20,832 nucleotides of DNA from JBJXFY01 sp046155815 (GCA_046155815.1 JBJXFY010000182.1:1-20832), one strand, 5' to 3'. Numbered from the stretch's first letter, positions 1 through 8,196 are shown. Program-made: numbers and translations. Notes: generated by a model not told the origin, from the sequence alone.

Positions 1-1382
1 CGAGCGCCTCCTCGAACTGCCGCGGCAGCTCCTCGAGTGCGCGGATGAGTTCGAGGGCGCGCGTCGGCGGCAGGTTGCGCAGCCGCCCGAGACGCAGACC
101 GAGCAGCATGAGCGTCACGGCCTGCGCGGTGAAGGCCTTGGTCGAGCGAGGCCACGCCGATCTCCGGACCTGCGTGCAGGTAGATGCCGCCGTCCGCCTC
201 GCGGGCGATGGTGCTGCCGACGACGCTGCAGAGCGCGAGCGCGGTGTGCCCGCGGCGTCGTGCTTCGCGCAGGCCGGCCAGCGTGTCGGCCGTCTCGCCG
301 GACTGTGTGATGGTGAGCACGAGGATGTGCTTGTCGAGCGGGGCGTTGCGGTATGGGAACTCGCTGGCGTACTCGACCTCGACCGGTATTCCGGCCAGCT
401 CTTCTATCACGTATTCGCCCAGCAGGCCGGCGTGCCAGCTCGTGCCGCAGGCCACGATGACGACGCGGTCCACGGCGCGCAGTTCGGCGGCGGAGAGGTT
501 CAGCCCGCCGAACCGGGCGGTGAGTTCCTCGCGGTCCAGCCGGCCGCGCAGGACATGCCGAGCGGTCTGGGGCTGCGCATGGATCTCCTTGAGCATGAAG
601 TGCGGGAAGCCGCCACGGTCGGCCACCGTCGCATCAAGCTCGATCCGCCGCACCTCGCGCGCCGCGGCCTCGCCCTCGAGGCGCCGGATGTCAACGCCCC
701 CCGCGCGGACCGTGGCCAGGTCGAAGTCGTGCAGGTACACCGCGTCGCGCGTATGGGCGACGAGCGCGCCGGCATCGCTGGCCACGAAATGCTCGTCCTC
801 GCCCATGCCGATGATCAGCGGCGAGCCGCGGCGGGCCGCCACGATCACGTCCGGCGCGTCCGCGGCGACCACGGCGATGCCATAGGTGCCGATCACCTGC
901 CGCAAGGCCTCGGCCACAGCCGCGGCGAGCGGGTGCTGGTCGCCGGCCAGCCCGCCGCGCGTCCGCCCGTACGCCTCGCCGACCAAGTGGGCCGGCACCT
1001 CCGTGTCCGTGTCCGAACGGAAAGCGTGGCCGCGGGCCGCGGGCGCGCGCCGCAGGATGTCGTAGTTCTCGATCACACCGTTGTGGACCGCCGCCACCCG
1101 GCCGGCGCGGTCCAGGTGCGGGTGGGAATCGGCGTCCGTGGGCGGTCCGTGCGTGGCCCAGCGGGTGTGCCCGATGCCGGTCGCGCCGGGCGGCGGCTGC
1201 GCCGCCAACAGCGGGGCGAGGCCGGCGTCGAGGCGGCCGGCCTTCCGGAGCAGGGTCAGGCAGTCGTCGTTCACGGTGCAGACGCCCGCGCTGTCATAGC
1301 CGCGATACTCGATCCGCCGTAGTCCTTCCAGCAGCAACGGCGCGGCGGCGCGCCGTCCCACGTAGCCCACGATGCCGCACAT
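1..1382 (-). CDS. glmS: Glutamine--fructose-6-phosphate aminotransferase (isomerizing), partial and frameshifted
   Basis: GlmS makes glucosamine-6-phosphate from fructose-6-phosphate and glutamine, the entry step to UDP-GlcNAc and peptidoglycan. Reading from ATG at 1382, the protein starts MCGIVGYVG, giving the N-terminal nucleophile Cys after Met removal. It then shows IGHTRWATHG, HNGVIENY and SDTDTEV of the glutaminase domain, the FPHFMLKEI linker, and CGTSWHAG and TQSGETADTL of the first SIS domain. After EIGVAS (about residue 410) the frame breaks. A tandem CGAG CGAG at 143-150 adds 4 bases relative to the expected EIGVASTKAFTAQ. Removing one copy restores TKAFTAQAVTLMLLGLRLG and the rest to the window edge. 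Family members are about 610 aa, so roughly 150 more residues lie left of the window. The gene is essential in most bacteria, so the frameshift is either a sequencing/assembly error or a decayed paralogue. It is divergent from glgC. The identity is certain; the intactness is not. Confidence 0.93.
   Translation of the reverse strand, partial: MCGIVGYVGRRAAAPLLLEGLRRIEYRGYDSAGVCTVNDDCLTLLRKAGRLDAGLAPLLAAQPPPGATGIGHTRWATHGPPTDADSHPHLDRAGRVAAVHNGVIENYDILRRAPAARGHAFRSDTDTEVPAHLVGEAYGRTRGGLAGDQHPLAAAVAEALRQVIGTYGIAVVAADAPDVIVAARRGSPLIIGMGEDEHFVASDAGALVAHTRDAVYLHDFDLATVRAGGVDIRRLEGEAAAREVRRIELDATVADRGGFPHFMLKEIHAQPQTARHVLRGRLDREELTARFGGLNLSAAELRAVDRVVIVACGTSWHAGLLGEYVIEELAGIPVEVEYASEFPYRNAPLDKHILVLTITQSGETADTLAGLREARRRGHTALALCSVVGSTIAREADGGIYLHAGPEIGVASLDQGLHRAGRDAHAARSASRAAAQPAADARPRTHPRTRGAAAAVRGGA
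143..150. repeat. 4-bp tandem duplication (CGAG x2) causing the glmS frameshift
   Basis: CGAG occurs twice in tandem at 143-146 and 147-150. On the glmS strand this reads GCCTCGCTCGACCAAG where the family motif VASTKAF predicts GCCTCGACCAAG. The extra four bases shift the frame; both flanks code for GlmS in different frames. Confidence 0.85.
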
Positions 1383-1415
1383 GTACGTGAAATTGACGAT
1401 CGCCGCCCTTGCACC

Positions 1416-1445
1416 TTGCGAGTCGCGGCAGGGACACGCTATAAA
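1416..1445 (+). promoter_or_regulatory. Candidate sigma-70-type promoter for glgC
   Basis: TTGCGA at 1416-1421 (4 of 6 matches to TTGACA) is followed by an 18-base spacer and TATAAA at 1440-1445 (5 of 6 matches to TATAAT). It sits in the 85-base gap between the divergent glmS and glgC starts. The predicted transcription start, about 1451, would give a leader of under 20 bases with no evident Shine-Dalgarno. AT-rich hexamers are rare in this GC-rich gap, which favours the assignment. It is a sequence match only. Confidence 0.5.
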
Positions 1446-1467
1446 CGCGTCAACACCCCCGCAACCC

Positions 1468-2775
1468 ATGCCCCTCCCAAGGTCGCCAGTCGAGTTCAAC
1501 AACCGGGTCCTGTGCGTCATCATGGGCGGCGGCCAGGGCACTCGCCTCTTCCCGCTCACCCGCGAGCGCTCCAAGCCTGCCGTCCCGCTCGCCGGCAAAT
1601 ACCGGCTTGTGGACATCCCCATCTCGAACTGCATCAACGCCGGCCTGAAGCGCGTGTACGTCCTCACCCAGTTCAACTCCGCCTCCCTCCACCGCCACAT
1701 CTCGCAGAGCTACAAGTTCGACCACTTCTCCCGCGGCTTCGTGGACATCCTCTCCGCCGAGCAGACCTTCACCAGCACCACCTGGTACGAGGGCACGGCC
1801 GATGCGGTGCGGAAGAACCTCATCCACCTGCTCACCCAGGAGTGGGATTTTGTGCTCATTCTCAGCGGCGACCAGCTCTACCGGATGGATTACGGGGCAA
1901 TCCTCGCCCAGCACCTTGAGAGCGAGGCGGACCTGACCATCGCCACCATTCCGGTGGACCGCGCCGCCGCCACCTCGCTCGGGATCATGCAGATCGCCGA
2001 CGACCGGCGGATCACCCGCTTTGTGGAGAAACCGAACGAAGCCGCCGTGCTCGACTCGCTCCGGCTCACGCCCGGATTGCGGGCATCCTTGCACGTTCCC
2101 GGCGAGGAGGACCGGTTCCTCGCCTCGATGGGCATCTACGTCTTCAACCGTGCAGTGATGCTCAAGCTGCTCGAGAACAGCCACACCGACTTCGGCAAGC
2201 ACATCATCCCCCAGGCCATCGGCACGCACCGGGTCTTCTCGCACGTCTTCCAGGGCTACTGGGAGGACATCGGTACCATTCGCTCCTTCTTCGAGGCCAA
2301 CCTCGACATGACCGCGGAACTGCCCCGGTTCAATTTTTTCGACATGAACGCGCCGATCTACACCCGGCCGCGGTACCTCCCGGCCTCGAAGTTCAACGGC
2401 GCGCACCTCGACCACGCGGTCATTTCCGACGGCTGCATCATCAACCGCGCCTCCATCTCCCGCAGCGTCATCGGTGTCCGGACCATCATCGAGGAGGGCG
2501 CCATCCTCCACCGCACGGTGGTCATGGGTTCGGACTACTTCGAGTCCGCGGAGTCCATTGCGCAGAACCGCGAGACCGGCCGGCCGCCGGTCGGCGTCGG
2601 CCGCCATACGCGCCTCGAGGACGCGATCATCGACAAGAACGCGCGGATCGGGAGCTTCTGCAACCTTTCGCCCCACGGAAAGACGGAGGACGTGGACCAT
2701 CCGCTCTACTACGTCCGCGATGGCGTCCTCATCATCCCCAAGAACGGGGTGGTGCCGGATGGCACCACGATCTGA
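1468..2775 (+). CDS. glgC: Glucose-1-phosphate adenylyltransferase (ADP-glucose pyrophosphorylase)
   Basis: GlgC makes ADP-glucose from glucose-1-phosphate and ATP, the committed step of bacterial glycogen synthesis in the cytoplasm. The 435-residue protein has the usual length. It begins with the nucleotidyltransferase signature MGGGQGTRLFPLT near residue 14, followed by SKPAVPLAGKYRLVDIPIS and NCINAGL. Then come GTADAVRKN (substrate loop), LSGDQLYRMDY (metal-binding Asp) and FVEKPNE. The C-terminal part is a left-handed beta-helix of hexapeptide-like repeats (SDGCIINRASISRSVIGVR, then the IDKNARIG region) ending in a KNGVVPDGT motif. ATG 1468 is chosen because conserved sequence begins directly after it. 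An in-frame ATG at 1372 would overlap glmS and adds unconserved residues that read through the candidate promoter. The sequence resembles the cyanobacterial/plant-type branch. No glg neighbours are seen, so it is probably monocistronic. Confidence 0.95.
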   Translation: MPLPRSPVEFNNRVLCVIMGGGQGTRLFPLTRERSKPAVPLAGKYRLVDIPISNCINAGLKRVYVLTQFNSASLHRHISQSYKFDHFSRGFVDILSAEQTFTSTTWYEGTADAVRKNLIHLLTQEWDFVLILSGDQLYRMDYGAILAQHLESEADLTIATIPVDRAAATSLGIMQIADDRRITRFVEKPNEAAVLDSLRLTPGLRASLHVPGEEDRFLASMGIYVFNRAVMLKLLENSHTDFGKHIIPQAIGTHRVFSHVFQGYWEDIGTIRSFFEANLDMTAELPRFNFFDMNAPIYTRPRYLPASKFNGAHLDHAVISDGCIINRASISRSVIGVRTIIEEGAILHRTVVMGSDYFESAESIAQNRETGRPPVGVGRHTRLEDAIIDKNARIGSFCNLSPHGKTEDVDHPLYYVRDGVLIIPKNGVVPDGTTI

Positions 2776-2894
2776 GCGCCGCGGATGCGAAGCGCGCGGG
2801 CGGAAAGCCCCGACGAGGGGTACGAGGGTGTCTGCCCATGGGATTTCCGCTTGGCGATTGACGGACCCTCGGCCCGGGAGGCAACGCTGGCGGC

Positions 2895-4718
2895 ATGCCC
2901 TTGGCCTCACACCGGGCGGACGACAACCCGGCCCTGCCATTGCTACTGTTCCTGTTCCTGGCGCTGGGCGCCCTCGCCCACAGCGGGCACCTGGCCTCGG
3001 TCCATGACACCGTCGCCGCCGTCGCGCTGCGGCTGAAGGCCCAGTTGCCGGAGGCGGAACTGCGGAATCTCACCGCCACCACTGCCGAGGGAGTGCTCAC
3101 ACTGGCCGAACGCGAAGTCCTGGGCGCGCACCACCTGACCTTCCGCATGAACGCGCCGGCGGTGGTCACCGTGTTCCACGAGGCGCCGCCGGACTCCGCG
3201 CCCTTCTGGCTGGCGGAGCGCGGCTTTCAGCCCACCGGCGAAGTGCTGGACGCGGCCGGCAAGTCCTTCGCCGGCCGGGCGCGGGCGTTCCCACCCGGCG
3301 AAGTCGGGCTGGGCGTCAACTCGCTCCAAGGCGGCGGCGAGCATTACTTCGTCGCGCTGCGGCCCGTGAATCCGGCGGACTCGCTGGCCGTGACGGACCT
3401 CTACCCGGGCCAGCTCCGGCTGGGCGAACTCTGCGCCGGCGCACAGCCTTGGGCGGACCGCGACGCGGCGTTCACGAACGTCCCGCCCGCGCTGGCAGGG
3501 CAGATTCTCCTCCGCACGGAGCGCGCGCGGCGGAACGACGCCCAGCTCGTGAACATCTTCCGCTGGACGCCACATCCCGCCAACGCTCGGCCCGACCAGC
3601 TCGTGCTCACCTGGAGCGGCGACCCCAAGACCACCCAGGCCATCCAATGGCGCACGGACACCACGGTCACGCGCGGCCGCGTGGCTTGGGCGAAGAAGGC
3701 CGATTACCTCCGCCCACGGCCGGCGCGGCTGCGGGAGGTCCGGGCCGGTGCGCCCGAGCGGCTGGAGGATCGGTGGCTGGTGAACCAGCCCTCCGTTCAT
3801 CGCTTCACCGCCGAGCTCACCGGCCTCGAGCCGGGCACGACGTACCTCTACTCGGTGGGCGACGGCTCGCGCGACGGGTGGACGGAACTGGCCGAGTTCA
3901 CGACCGCACCGGCCGGCGTCGCGCCCTTCTCCTTCGTGTATCTGGGCGACGCCCAGAACGGCCTCGACCGTTGGGGCACGCTGCTCCGGAACTGCTTCCG
4001 CCACCGGCCCGACGCCGCGTTCTACCTCATGGCCGGCGATCTCGTGGACCGCGGCAACCAGCGCGACGACTGGGACAGCTTCTTCCACAACGCCGCCGGC
4101 ATCTTCGACCGCCGGCAGCTTGTGCCCGTGCTGGGCAACCACGAAAATCAAGGCGGCCACCCGACGCTGTACCTTCGGCAGTTCCGGCTGATGACCAACG
4201 GCCCGGCCGGCCTCGAGCCCGAGCGCGCCTATTCCTTCGAGTACGGCAACGCGCTGTTCGTGGTGCTCGACAGCAACCTGCCGCCCGCCGGCCAGAGCGA
4301 ATGGCTGGAGGCGCAGCTCGCCGGCAGCCGCGCAACGTGGAAGTTCGTCACTTACCACCACCCTGCCTACTCGTCGGCGCCGAACCGGGACAACCTCGCG
4401 CTGCGCAACGCCTGGACGCCGCTGTTCGACAAGCATCAGGTGGACCTCGCGCTCCAGGGCCACGACCACGCGTACCTGCGGACGTATCCGCTCAGAGCCA
4501 ATCAGCGCGTGGCCTCGCCCAAGGACGGCACCGTGTACGTCGTGTCCGTCTCCGGAACGAAGATGTACCCGCAGGATCCGCGTGACTACACGGAGTTCGG
4601 GATGACGAACGTGGCCACCTACCAGGTGCTGGACCTGCAGATCAGCGGCCACCGGCTCGTGTACCGCGCCTACGACACCGAGGGCGTCCTGCGGGACCAG
4701 CTCGTGGTCGAGAAGTGA
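2895..4718 (+). CDS. Secreted purple-acid-phosphatase-like metallophosphoesterase
   Basis: The 607-aa protein starts with a hydrophobic signal-peptide-like segment (residues 13-28, cleavage likely near ALAHS), so it is probably exported. Residues 30-225 form an N-terminal region I do not recognise. Residues 230-340 look like the fibronectin-III-like N-terminal domain of purple acid phosphatases (VLTWSGDP, then LTGLEPGTTYLYSVGD). The catalytic calcineurin-like domain follows, with GDAQN (351), GDLVDRG (381), GNHE (414), YHHP (487) and GHDHAYLR (522), which supply the dinuclear metal ligands. It therefore hydrolyses phosphomonoesters or diesters; the substrate is unknown. The classical PAP tyrosine motif GDxxY is not evident (here GDLVDRG), so 'PAP-like' is safer than PAP. 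It lies 119 bases after glgC with no clear terminator between them, so its promoter is unresolved. Confidence 0.85.
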   Translation: MPLASHRADDNPALPLLLFLFLALGALAHSGHLASVHDTVAAVALRLKAQLPEAELRNLTATTAEGVLTLAEREVLGAHHLTFRMNAPAVVTVFHEAPPDSAPFWLAERGFQPTGEVLDAAGKSFAGRARAFPPGEVGLGVNSLQGGGEHYFVALRPVNPADSLAVTDLYPGQLRLGELCAGAQPWADRDAAFTNVPPALAGQILLRTERARRNDAQLVNIFRWTPHPANARPDQLVLTWSGDPKTTQAIQWRTDTTVTRGRVAWAKKADYLRPRPARLREVRAGAPERLEDRWLVNQPSVHRFTAELTGLEPGTTYLYSVGDGSRDGWTELAEFTTAPAGVAPFSFVYLGDAQNGLDRWGTLLRNCFRHRPDAAFYLMAGDLVDRGNQRDDWDSFFHNAAGIFDRRQLVPVLGNHENQGGHPTLYLRQFRLMTNGPAGLEPERAYSFEYGNALFVVLDSNLPPAGQSEWLEAQLAGSRATWKFVTYHHPAYSSAPNRDNLALRNAWTPLFDKHQVDLALQGHDHAYLRTYPLRANQRVASPKDGTVYVVSVSGTKMYPQDPRDYTEFGMTNVATYQVLDLQISGHRLVYRAYDTEGVLRDQLVVEK

Positions 4719-4782
4719 TTTTCACACCGGTGCGAGGTTCCCGAGCGTGACCTGCCACCGCGGGCCTGCCAAAATCCCACCC

Positions 4783-5439
4783 ATGATCCGCGTCACCTAT
4801 TTTCTGGACGTCATCTCGTCGTGGTGCTGGTGGACCGAGCCGGCGTGGGCGGAGCTGAAGGAGCGCTACGCCGGCCGGGCGGAGTTTGATTGGAAGACCG
4901 CGCTCGTCCCCGCCGAGGGCATCCCAGCCTCCCGTGCGCAGGAGGAGTGGTTCTACCGCCGCAGCGGCGTCCTCACGCGCTCGCCGTACATGCTCAACGG
5001 CGACTGGCTGGAGCCGGGCCTGGGCGAGTACCTCGCCCCGAACGCCGTGGCCGAGGCGGCGAAGGACCTCGGCGTGACGGACGACCGCGTGCGGCTGGCC
5101 ATCGCCCACGCGGCGCTGCGCGAGGGGCGGAAGGTCGGCCGCTGGGAAATCGCCGCGAAGGCCGGCGCGGACGCTGCGGGACTCGACGCCGCGAAGCTGC
5201 TGGCACTGGCCAGGTCGCCCGCCGTGGAGCAGCGCGTCCGGGCGGGCACGGCGGCGTTTCACGCGCTGCAGGTCTCGCAGCGGCCGGCCTTCGTGGTCGA
5301 GGACACCATCGGCGACCGCGCGGTGATCTCCGGCCTCTGGACGGCCGCACCGTTGATCGCGGTGATCGAGGCGATGCTGGCCGACGCCGCCGCCTACGCC
5401 GCGTGGCGCGCACACTTCGGCGATCCGCCGGCGGCGTGA
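4783..5439 (+). CDS. DsbA-family (thioredoxin-fold) protein with one active-site-like cysteine
   Basis: The 218-aa protein matches the DSBA/FrnE/2-hydroxychromene-2-carboxylate isomerase superfamily in layout. It has a first strand IRVTYFLDVISSWCWW in the active-site position, a long helical insert (residues about 60-150), and a cis-proline loop RPAFVVED near residue 169 followed by a GLWTAAPLIAVI helix. The normal CxxC or CPWC is replaced by SSWC, so only one Cys remains and there is no disulfide-exchange pair. That suggests a glutathione-type transferase/isomerase or other thiol chemistry rather than oxidoreductase activity. No signal peptide is seen, so it is probably cytoplasmic. ATG 4783 is preferred over the in-frame GTG at 4747 because homology starts immediately. 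It lies 64 bases after the phosphoesterase and is convergent with the hydrolase gene. The superfamily assignment is good; the function is unknown. Confidence 0.7.
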   Translation: MIRVTYFLDVISSWCWWTEPAWAELKERYAGRAEFDWKTALVPAEGIPASRAQEEWFYRRSGVLTRSPYMLNGDWLEPGLGEYLAPNAVAEAAKDLGVTDDRVRLAIAHAALREGRKVGRWEIAAKAGADAAGLDAAKLLALARSPAVEQRVRAGTAAFHALQVSQRPAFVVEDTIGDRAVISGLWTAAPLIAVIEAMLADAAAYAAWRAHFGDPPAA

Positions 5440-5463
5440 TCCCGGTCACGCGGGCGGCCCGCC

Positions 5464-6579
5464 CTACCCGGCGATGCCCAGGTCCGCGTAGATCGCGGCG
5501 TTCAGGGCGCGCTGGCGCTGCTGGTGGCGGGGCTCGCCGGGCAGGCCGTTGCAGGCCCACGCCACCACCAGTTCGTGCTCCGGGTCGGCAAAGGCGCACG
5601 AACTCTGCGACCCGCTGTGGCCAAACGTCCCCTGCCCCGCCGCCGGGCCATAGCCGTAGGGCACGGTGTCCGCGCCGTGGCGGCTGGAGTTCAGGACCAC
5701 GCCGAGCCCGAAGTCCACGACATGGCGGAACGTCGCGTCATACATCCCGATCCGCTGTGGGCGGATGAGCGCAGCCACGGTTTCCGCGCGCAGCAGCCGG
5801 CGGCCGTCGAGTTCCCCGCCGGCCAGCAGCAGGCGATGGAGGCGCGCCAGCTCCGCCAGCGGACCGCGTGCGCCGCTTCCGGGCCGGCAGCGGGCGCACA
5901 CGGCCTCCGTGTCCCCTGCCGGGTGCGGGCTGAACTCGCGGGCGAAGGTGTTGTAAGTGGTCCCGATCCGCGGGCCGCGGGCACGGAAAACTTCCGGCGG
6001 CAGGCCAACCCAGGAATCCGCCATCCCTGCCGGCCGGAGCGCTTCCTCCCGCAGGCAGTCCACGAAGGGCCGGCCGTCGAGCCGCCGCACCAGTTCACCC
6101 AGGATGAACCAGGCGGCCTGCGTCGAGTAGCCGGCCTGTTTGCCCACGCGCCAGCCCGGCTCCAGCGGCGTGGCGCAGATGCGCGCCACGGCGGCGTCCC
6201 AGTCCAGTTCGTCGGGCAGCCCGTCCGCGAGGCGCAGGCCGGCGGTGTGCGTCAGCAGGTGGCGCGGGGTGATGGCCTGCTTGCCGCCGGTCGCAAACTC
6301 CGGGATCAGCGCCGCCACGGGCTCGTCGAGGTCGAGCCGGCCGCGCTCCCACTGCTGCGCGACAGCCACGACGGTCAGCGGCTTCCCGGCAGAGAGCCAG
6401 AGCATGAGCGTGTCGTCCGTCATCGGCTCGCCGGGCCGGCGTTCGCCGAAGGAAAGCTTCGCCACGGGCCGGCCCCGATGCCAGACGGCAACCTGCGCGC
6501 CGAGGTGAAGCCACGCGGCGCGGCCCTCCTCGATCACACGGCGGGTCCGGGGCAGCGGGTCGGACGTGCGGCCGGTCAT
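5464..6579 (-). CDS. Serine hydrolase, beta-lactamase/EstB (class C-like) family
   Basis: The 371-aa protein belongs to the beta-lactamase/transpeptidase-like family (Pfam Beta-lactamase). It carries SAGK at residues 63-66 (the SxxK nucleophile and base), LLTHTAGL at 108-115, a tyrosine motif YST at 151-153 where YxN is usual, and a C-terminal GHSG in place of KTG, as in esterase-type members. These features point to an esterase, D-aminopeptidase or a PBP-like hydrolase rather than a proven antibiotic-degrading enzyme. No signal peptide is visible. Its ATG (6579) overlaps the stop of the upstream peptidase gene as ATGA, so the two are translationally coupled. Convergent with the DsbA-like gene, with only 24 bases between stops. 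Confidence 0.85.
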   Translation of the reverse strand: MTGRTSDPLPRTRRVIEEGRAAWLHLGAQVAVWHRGRPVAKLSFGERRPGEPMTDDTLMLWLSAGKPLTVVAVAQQWERGRLDLDEPVAALIPEFATGGKQAITPRHLLTHTAGLRLADGLPDELDWDAAVARICATPLEPGWRVGKQAGYSTQAAWFILGELVRRLDGRPFVDCLREEALRPAGMADSWVGLPPEVFRARGPRIGTTYNTFAREFSPHPAGDTEAVCARCRPGSGARGPLAELARLHRLLLAGGELDGRRLLRAETVAALIRPQRIGMYDATFRHVVDFGLGVVLNSSRHGADTVPYGYGPAAGQGTFGHSGSQSSCAFADPEHELVVAWACNGLPGEPRHQQRQRALNAAIYADLGIAG

Positions 6580-8081
6580 GGCGGCGCCGCTGAGCCGCTC
6601 CCCTGCGCCAGCTTTTCGGCGAGCTTCTGCGCGGAGGCGCGGAGCGCCTCCCGCCCCGTCAGTTCTGGCGAGGCGAGCAGGGCGGCCAGTTCACGCTGTG
6701 CATCGTCGCGCTGTCCGCCGGCGGCGAGGAGCATGGCGTTGAGCATCCGCGCCTCCGGGTAACGCGGCGCGAGGGCGAGCGCGGCGCGGACATGCGGCGC
6801 GGCCAGCGCGGGCGCGGCGGGATTCATGCGCAGGGCTGCCAAGGCGCGGAGGAAGTGGGCCAGCGGGTCGGCCGGGTCGAGTTCGAGCGAACGGTCCAGG
6901 AGGCGGGCGGCCGCGGCGGCCTCCTCCGGCGTGGAGCTGGCCGTCAGCGGAGAGTCGCCAAGCTGGAGCGCGGCCAGACGCATGAAAGCGGCGGCGTTTG
7001 TCGAGCCGAGTTCGAGCGCGCGCCGGAGCTCGACACGGGCTTCCGCCGCGGCGCTGTCCGCGGCCAGGAGCAGGCCGAGCGAGGCGTGCGGTCGCGGGTC
7101 GTCTCTCAGGCCGGCCGCGGCACGGACGAGCAGCGGCCGGGCCTCGTCGTGCTGCCGCAGGAGGCGCAGCAGGTCGCCAAGCTGCAGGTCGCGCTCCGCG
7201 TCGGAAAGGCGCTCCCAGCGCGCCGCCGCCGGATCGGCCTTCACGACTGGGAGCGAGAACTGCGTATAGCGGTTGCCGGCGCGCAGCCGGGCCTGGAGGT
7301 CAATCCCCACGTCCGCCGCCGGACGGCCCAGGACCGTCTCGAAGGCCGCCAGCCGGCCGGGCGTGCGTGCGTACTCCGCGACCAGTCGCTGCAGCAGGCC
7401 GGCCTGCGCCCCCTTCTCCGTGAAGAGCAGGTAATACGTGAGCGCCCAGGCACTGGCGTAGAACTGCACGGAGGCATTCACGTCCCGGTAGTCCAGCCCG
7501 GCCGGCTCGACCGTGACGAGGTCCGCCACCGGCAAAGCCCCGAAGGCCTGCACCTGCCGGCCGTAGACCGGATGGGGCCGGCCGATCTTGGCCAGGCCGT
7601 CGCTGACCTCAAACGTGGACAACGCAATGGCCACGCCCTCGTGCAGCCACAGCGGCGCGGGGCCGAGCGCCCGCTGCGTCAGCAGGTGCGTGTACTCGTG
7701 GAAGGCCGTCTCCAGCGTGCCGGAGCGCGTGTCCCCCCGGTGAAACACCAGCGACGCACCCCCTTCGCCCGCGACGTGGAAGCCCGCGGCGTCGATGGCG
7801 TGGCCCGCACGCTCGCTGCGGAACAGCCGTGCCGCGCCCTCCGAGCGGAAGTAGAAGACCGGCACCCGCGCGCGGTTGGTGAGGCCGAGGAAATCCTCCG
7901 CCACGATGCGGAACGTCTCGAGTTCCGCGAACACGCGGCGGGCGTCGGCCTCGCGGCCATGGGTGAGGATCTCCAGGTGTTCGCCCGACAGGCGGAACCA
8001 CGGGTCGTCCCTCGCGTCGCCGCGGGCTGCCACGGCGAGCAGCACGGCGAGCCAGGCCACGGCACATCGGAGCGCAGACAC
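6576..8081 (-). CDS. Secreted HExxH (gluzincin-type) peptidase with C-terminal TPR-like repeats
   Basis: Starting at GTG 8081 gives a 501-aa protein with a signal-peptide-like N-terminus (basic Arg5, hydrophobic core of residues 7-19, AAARG-like cleavage region). The zinc-peptidase motif HEYTH (His128, Glu129, His132) is followed by LHEGVA, with Glu148 as the likely third ligand, the arrangement of MA-like metallopeptidases with a short spacer. The C-terminal third (residues about 295-480) consists of Ala/Leu-rich helix pairs of TPR type (ARPLLVRAAAG, ARVELRRALELG, ARLLDRSLELDP, VRAALALAPRYP). It likely acts in the periplasm or at the surface; the substrate is unknown. The start is uncertain: no ATG fits, the frame stays open upstream into the hairpin region and the opposing kinase gene, and GTG 8081 is the codon just before the signal sequence. 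It is the first gene of an operon with the beta-lactamase-family hydrolase. Confidence 0.75.
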   Translation of the reverse strand: MSALRCAVAWLAVLLAVAARGDARDDPWFRLSGEHLEILTHGREADARRVFAELETFRIVAEDFLGLTNRARVPVFYFRSEGAARLFRSERAGHAIDAAGFHVAGEGGASLVFHRGDTRSGTLETAFHEYTHLLTQRALGPAPLWLHEGVAIALSTFEVSDGLAKIGRPHPVYGRQVQAFGALPVADLVTVEPAGLDYRDVNASVQFYASAWALTYYLLFTEKGAQAGLLQRLVAEYARTPGRLAAFETVLGRPAADVGIDLQARLRAGNRYTQFSLPVVKADPAAARWERLSDAERDLQLGDLLRLLRQHDEARPLLVRAAAGLRDDPRPHASLGLLLAADSAAAEARVELRRALELGSTNAAAFMRLAALQLGDSPLTASSTPEEAAAAARLLDRSLELDPADPLAHFLRALAALRMNPAAPALAAPHVRAALALAPRYPEARMLNAMLLAAGGQRDDAQRELAALLASPELTGREALRASAQKLAEKLAQGSGSAAPP

Positions 8082-8124
8082 CGCGGGACGGTGCCACGGC
8101 CCGGGGCGGAAGGCACGGTGAAAG

Positions 8125-8156
8125 CCCGGGCCTCCGGCACACACCGGAGTCCCGGG
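8125..8156. repeat. Hairpin 1 (13-bp arms, one mismatch)
   Basis: CCCGGGcCTCCGG at 8125-8137 can pair with CCGGAGtCCCGGG at 8144-8156 across a CACACA loop. All positions pair except a single C/T. The right arm is shared with the left arm of the next inverted repeat. Confidence 0.8.
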
Positions 8157-8177
8157 CCTGAGCGGGCCCGGACTCCG
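8145..8177. repeat. Hairpin 2, mutually exclusive with hairpin 1
   Basis: CGGAGTC plus CGGGCC (8145-8158, one bulged C) pairs with GGCCCG plus GACTCCG (8165-8177) across the loop TGAGCG. Because 8145-8156 is used in both structures, hairpins 1 and 2 cannot form together in the same RNA. Confidence 0.75.
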
Positions 8178-8181
8178 ATCC

Positions 8182-8196
8182 CGGGGCTGCGCCCCG
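8182..8196. repeat. Hairpin 3 (6-bp stem, 3-base loop)
   Basis: CGGGGC at 8182-8187 pairs with GCCCCG at 8191-8196 over a TGC loop. There is no T-run after it on either strand, so a simple intrinsic terminator is not supported. Confidence 0.65.

Noticed and set aside
45..1322. Long plus-strand open frame opposite glmS
   Set aside because: Arg/Ala/Gly-rich composition with no family motifs; it is the antisense of a real glmS frame, as expected in GC-rich DNA.
1450..2940. Long minus-strand open frame opposite glgC
   Set aside because: The other strand has the full GlgC motif set; this reading has none and crosses the gene end.
2943..4652. Long minus-strand open frame opposite the phosphoesterase
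   Set aside because: Antisense shadow; the plus strand carries GDLVDRG, GNHE and GHDH.
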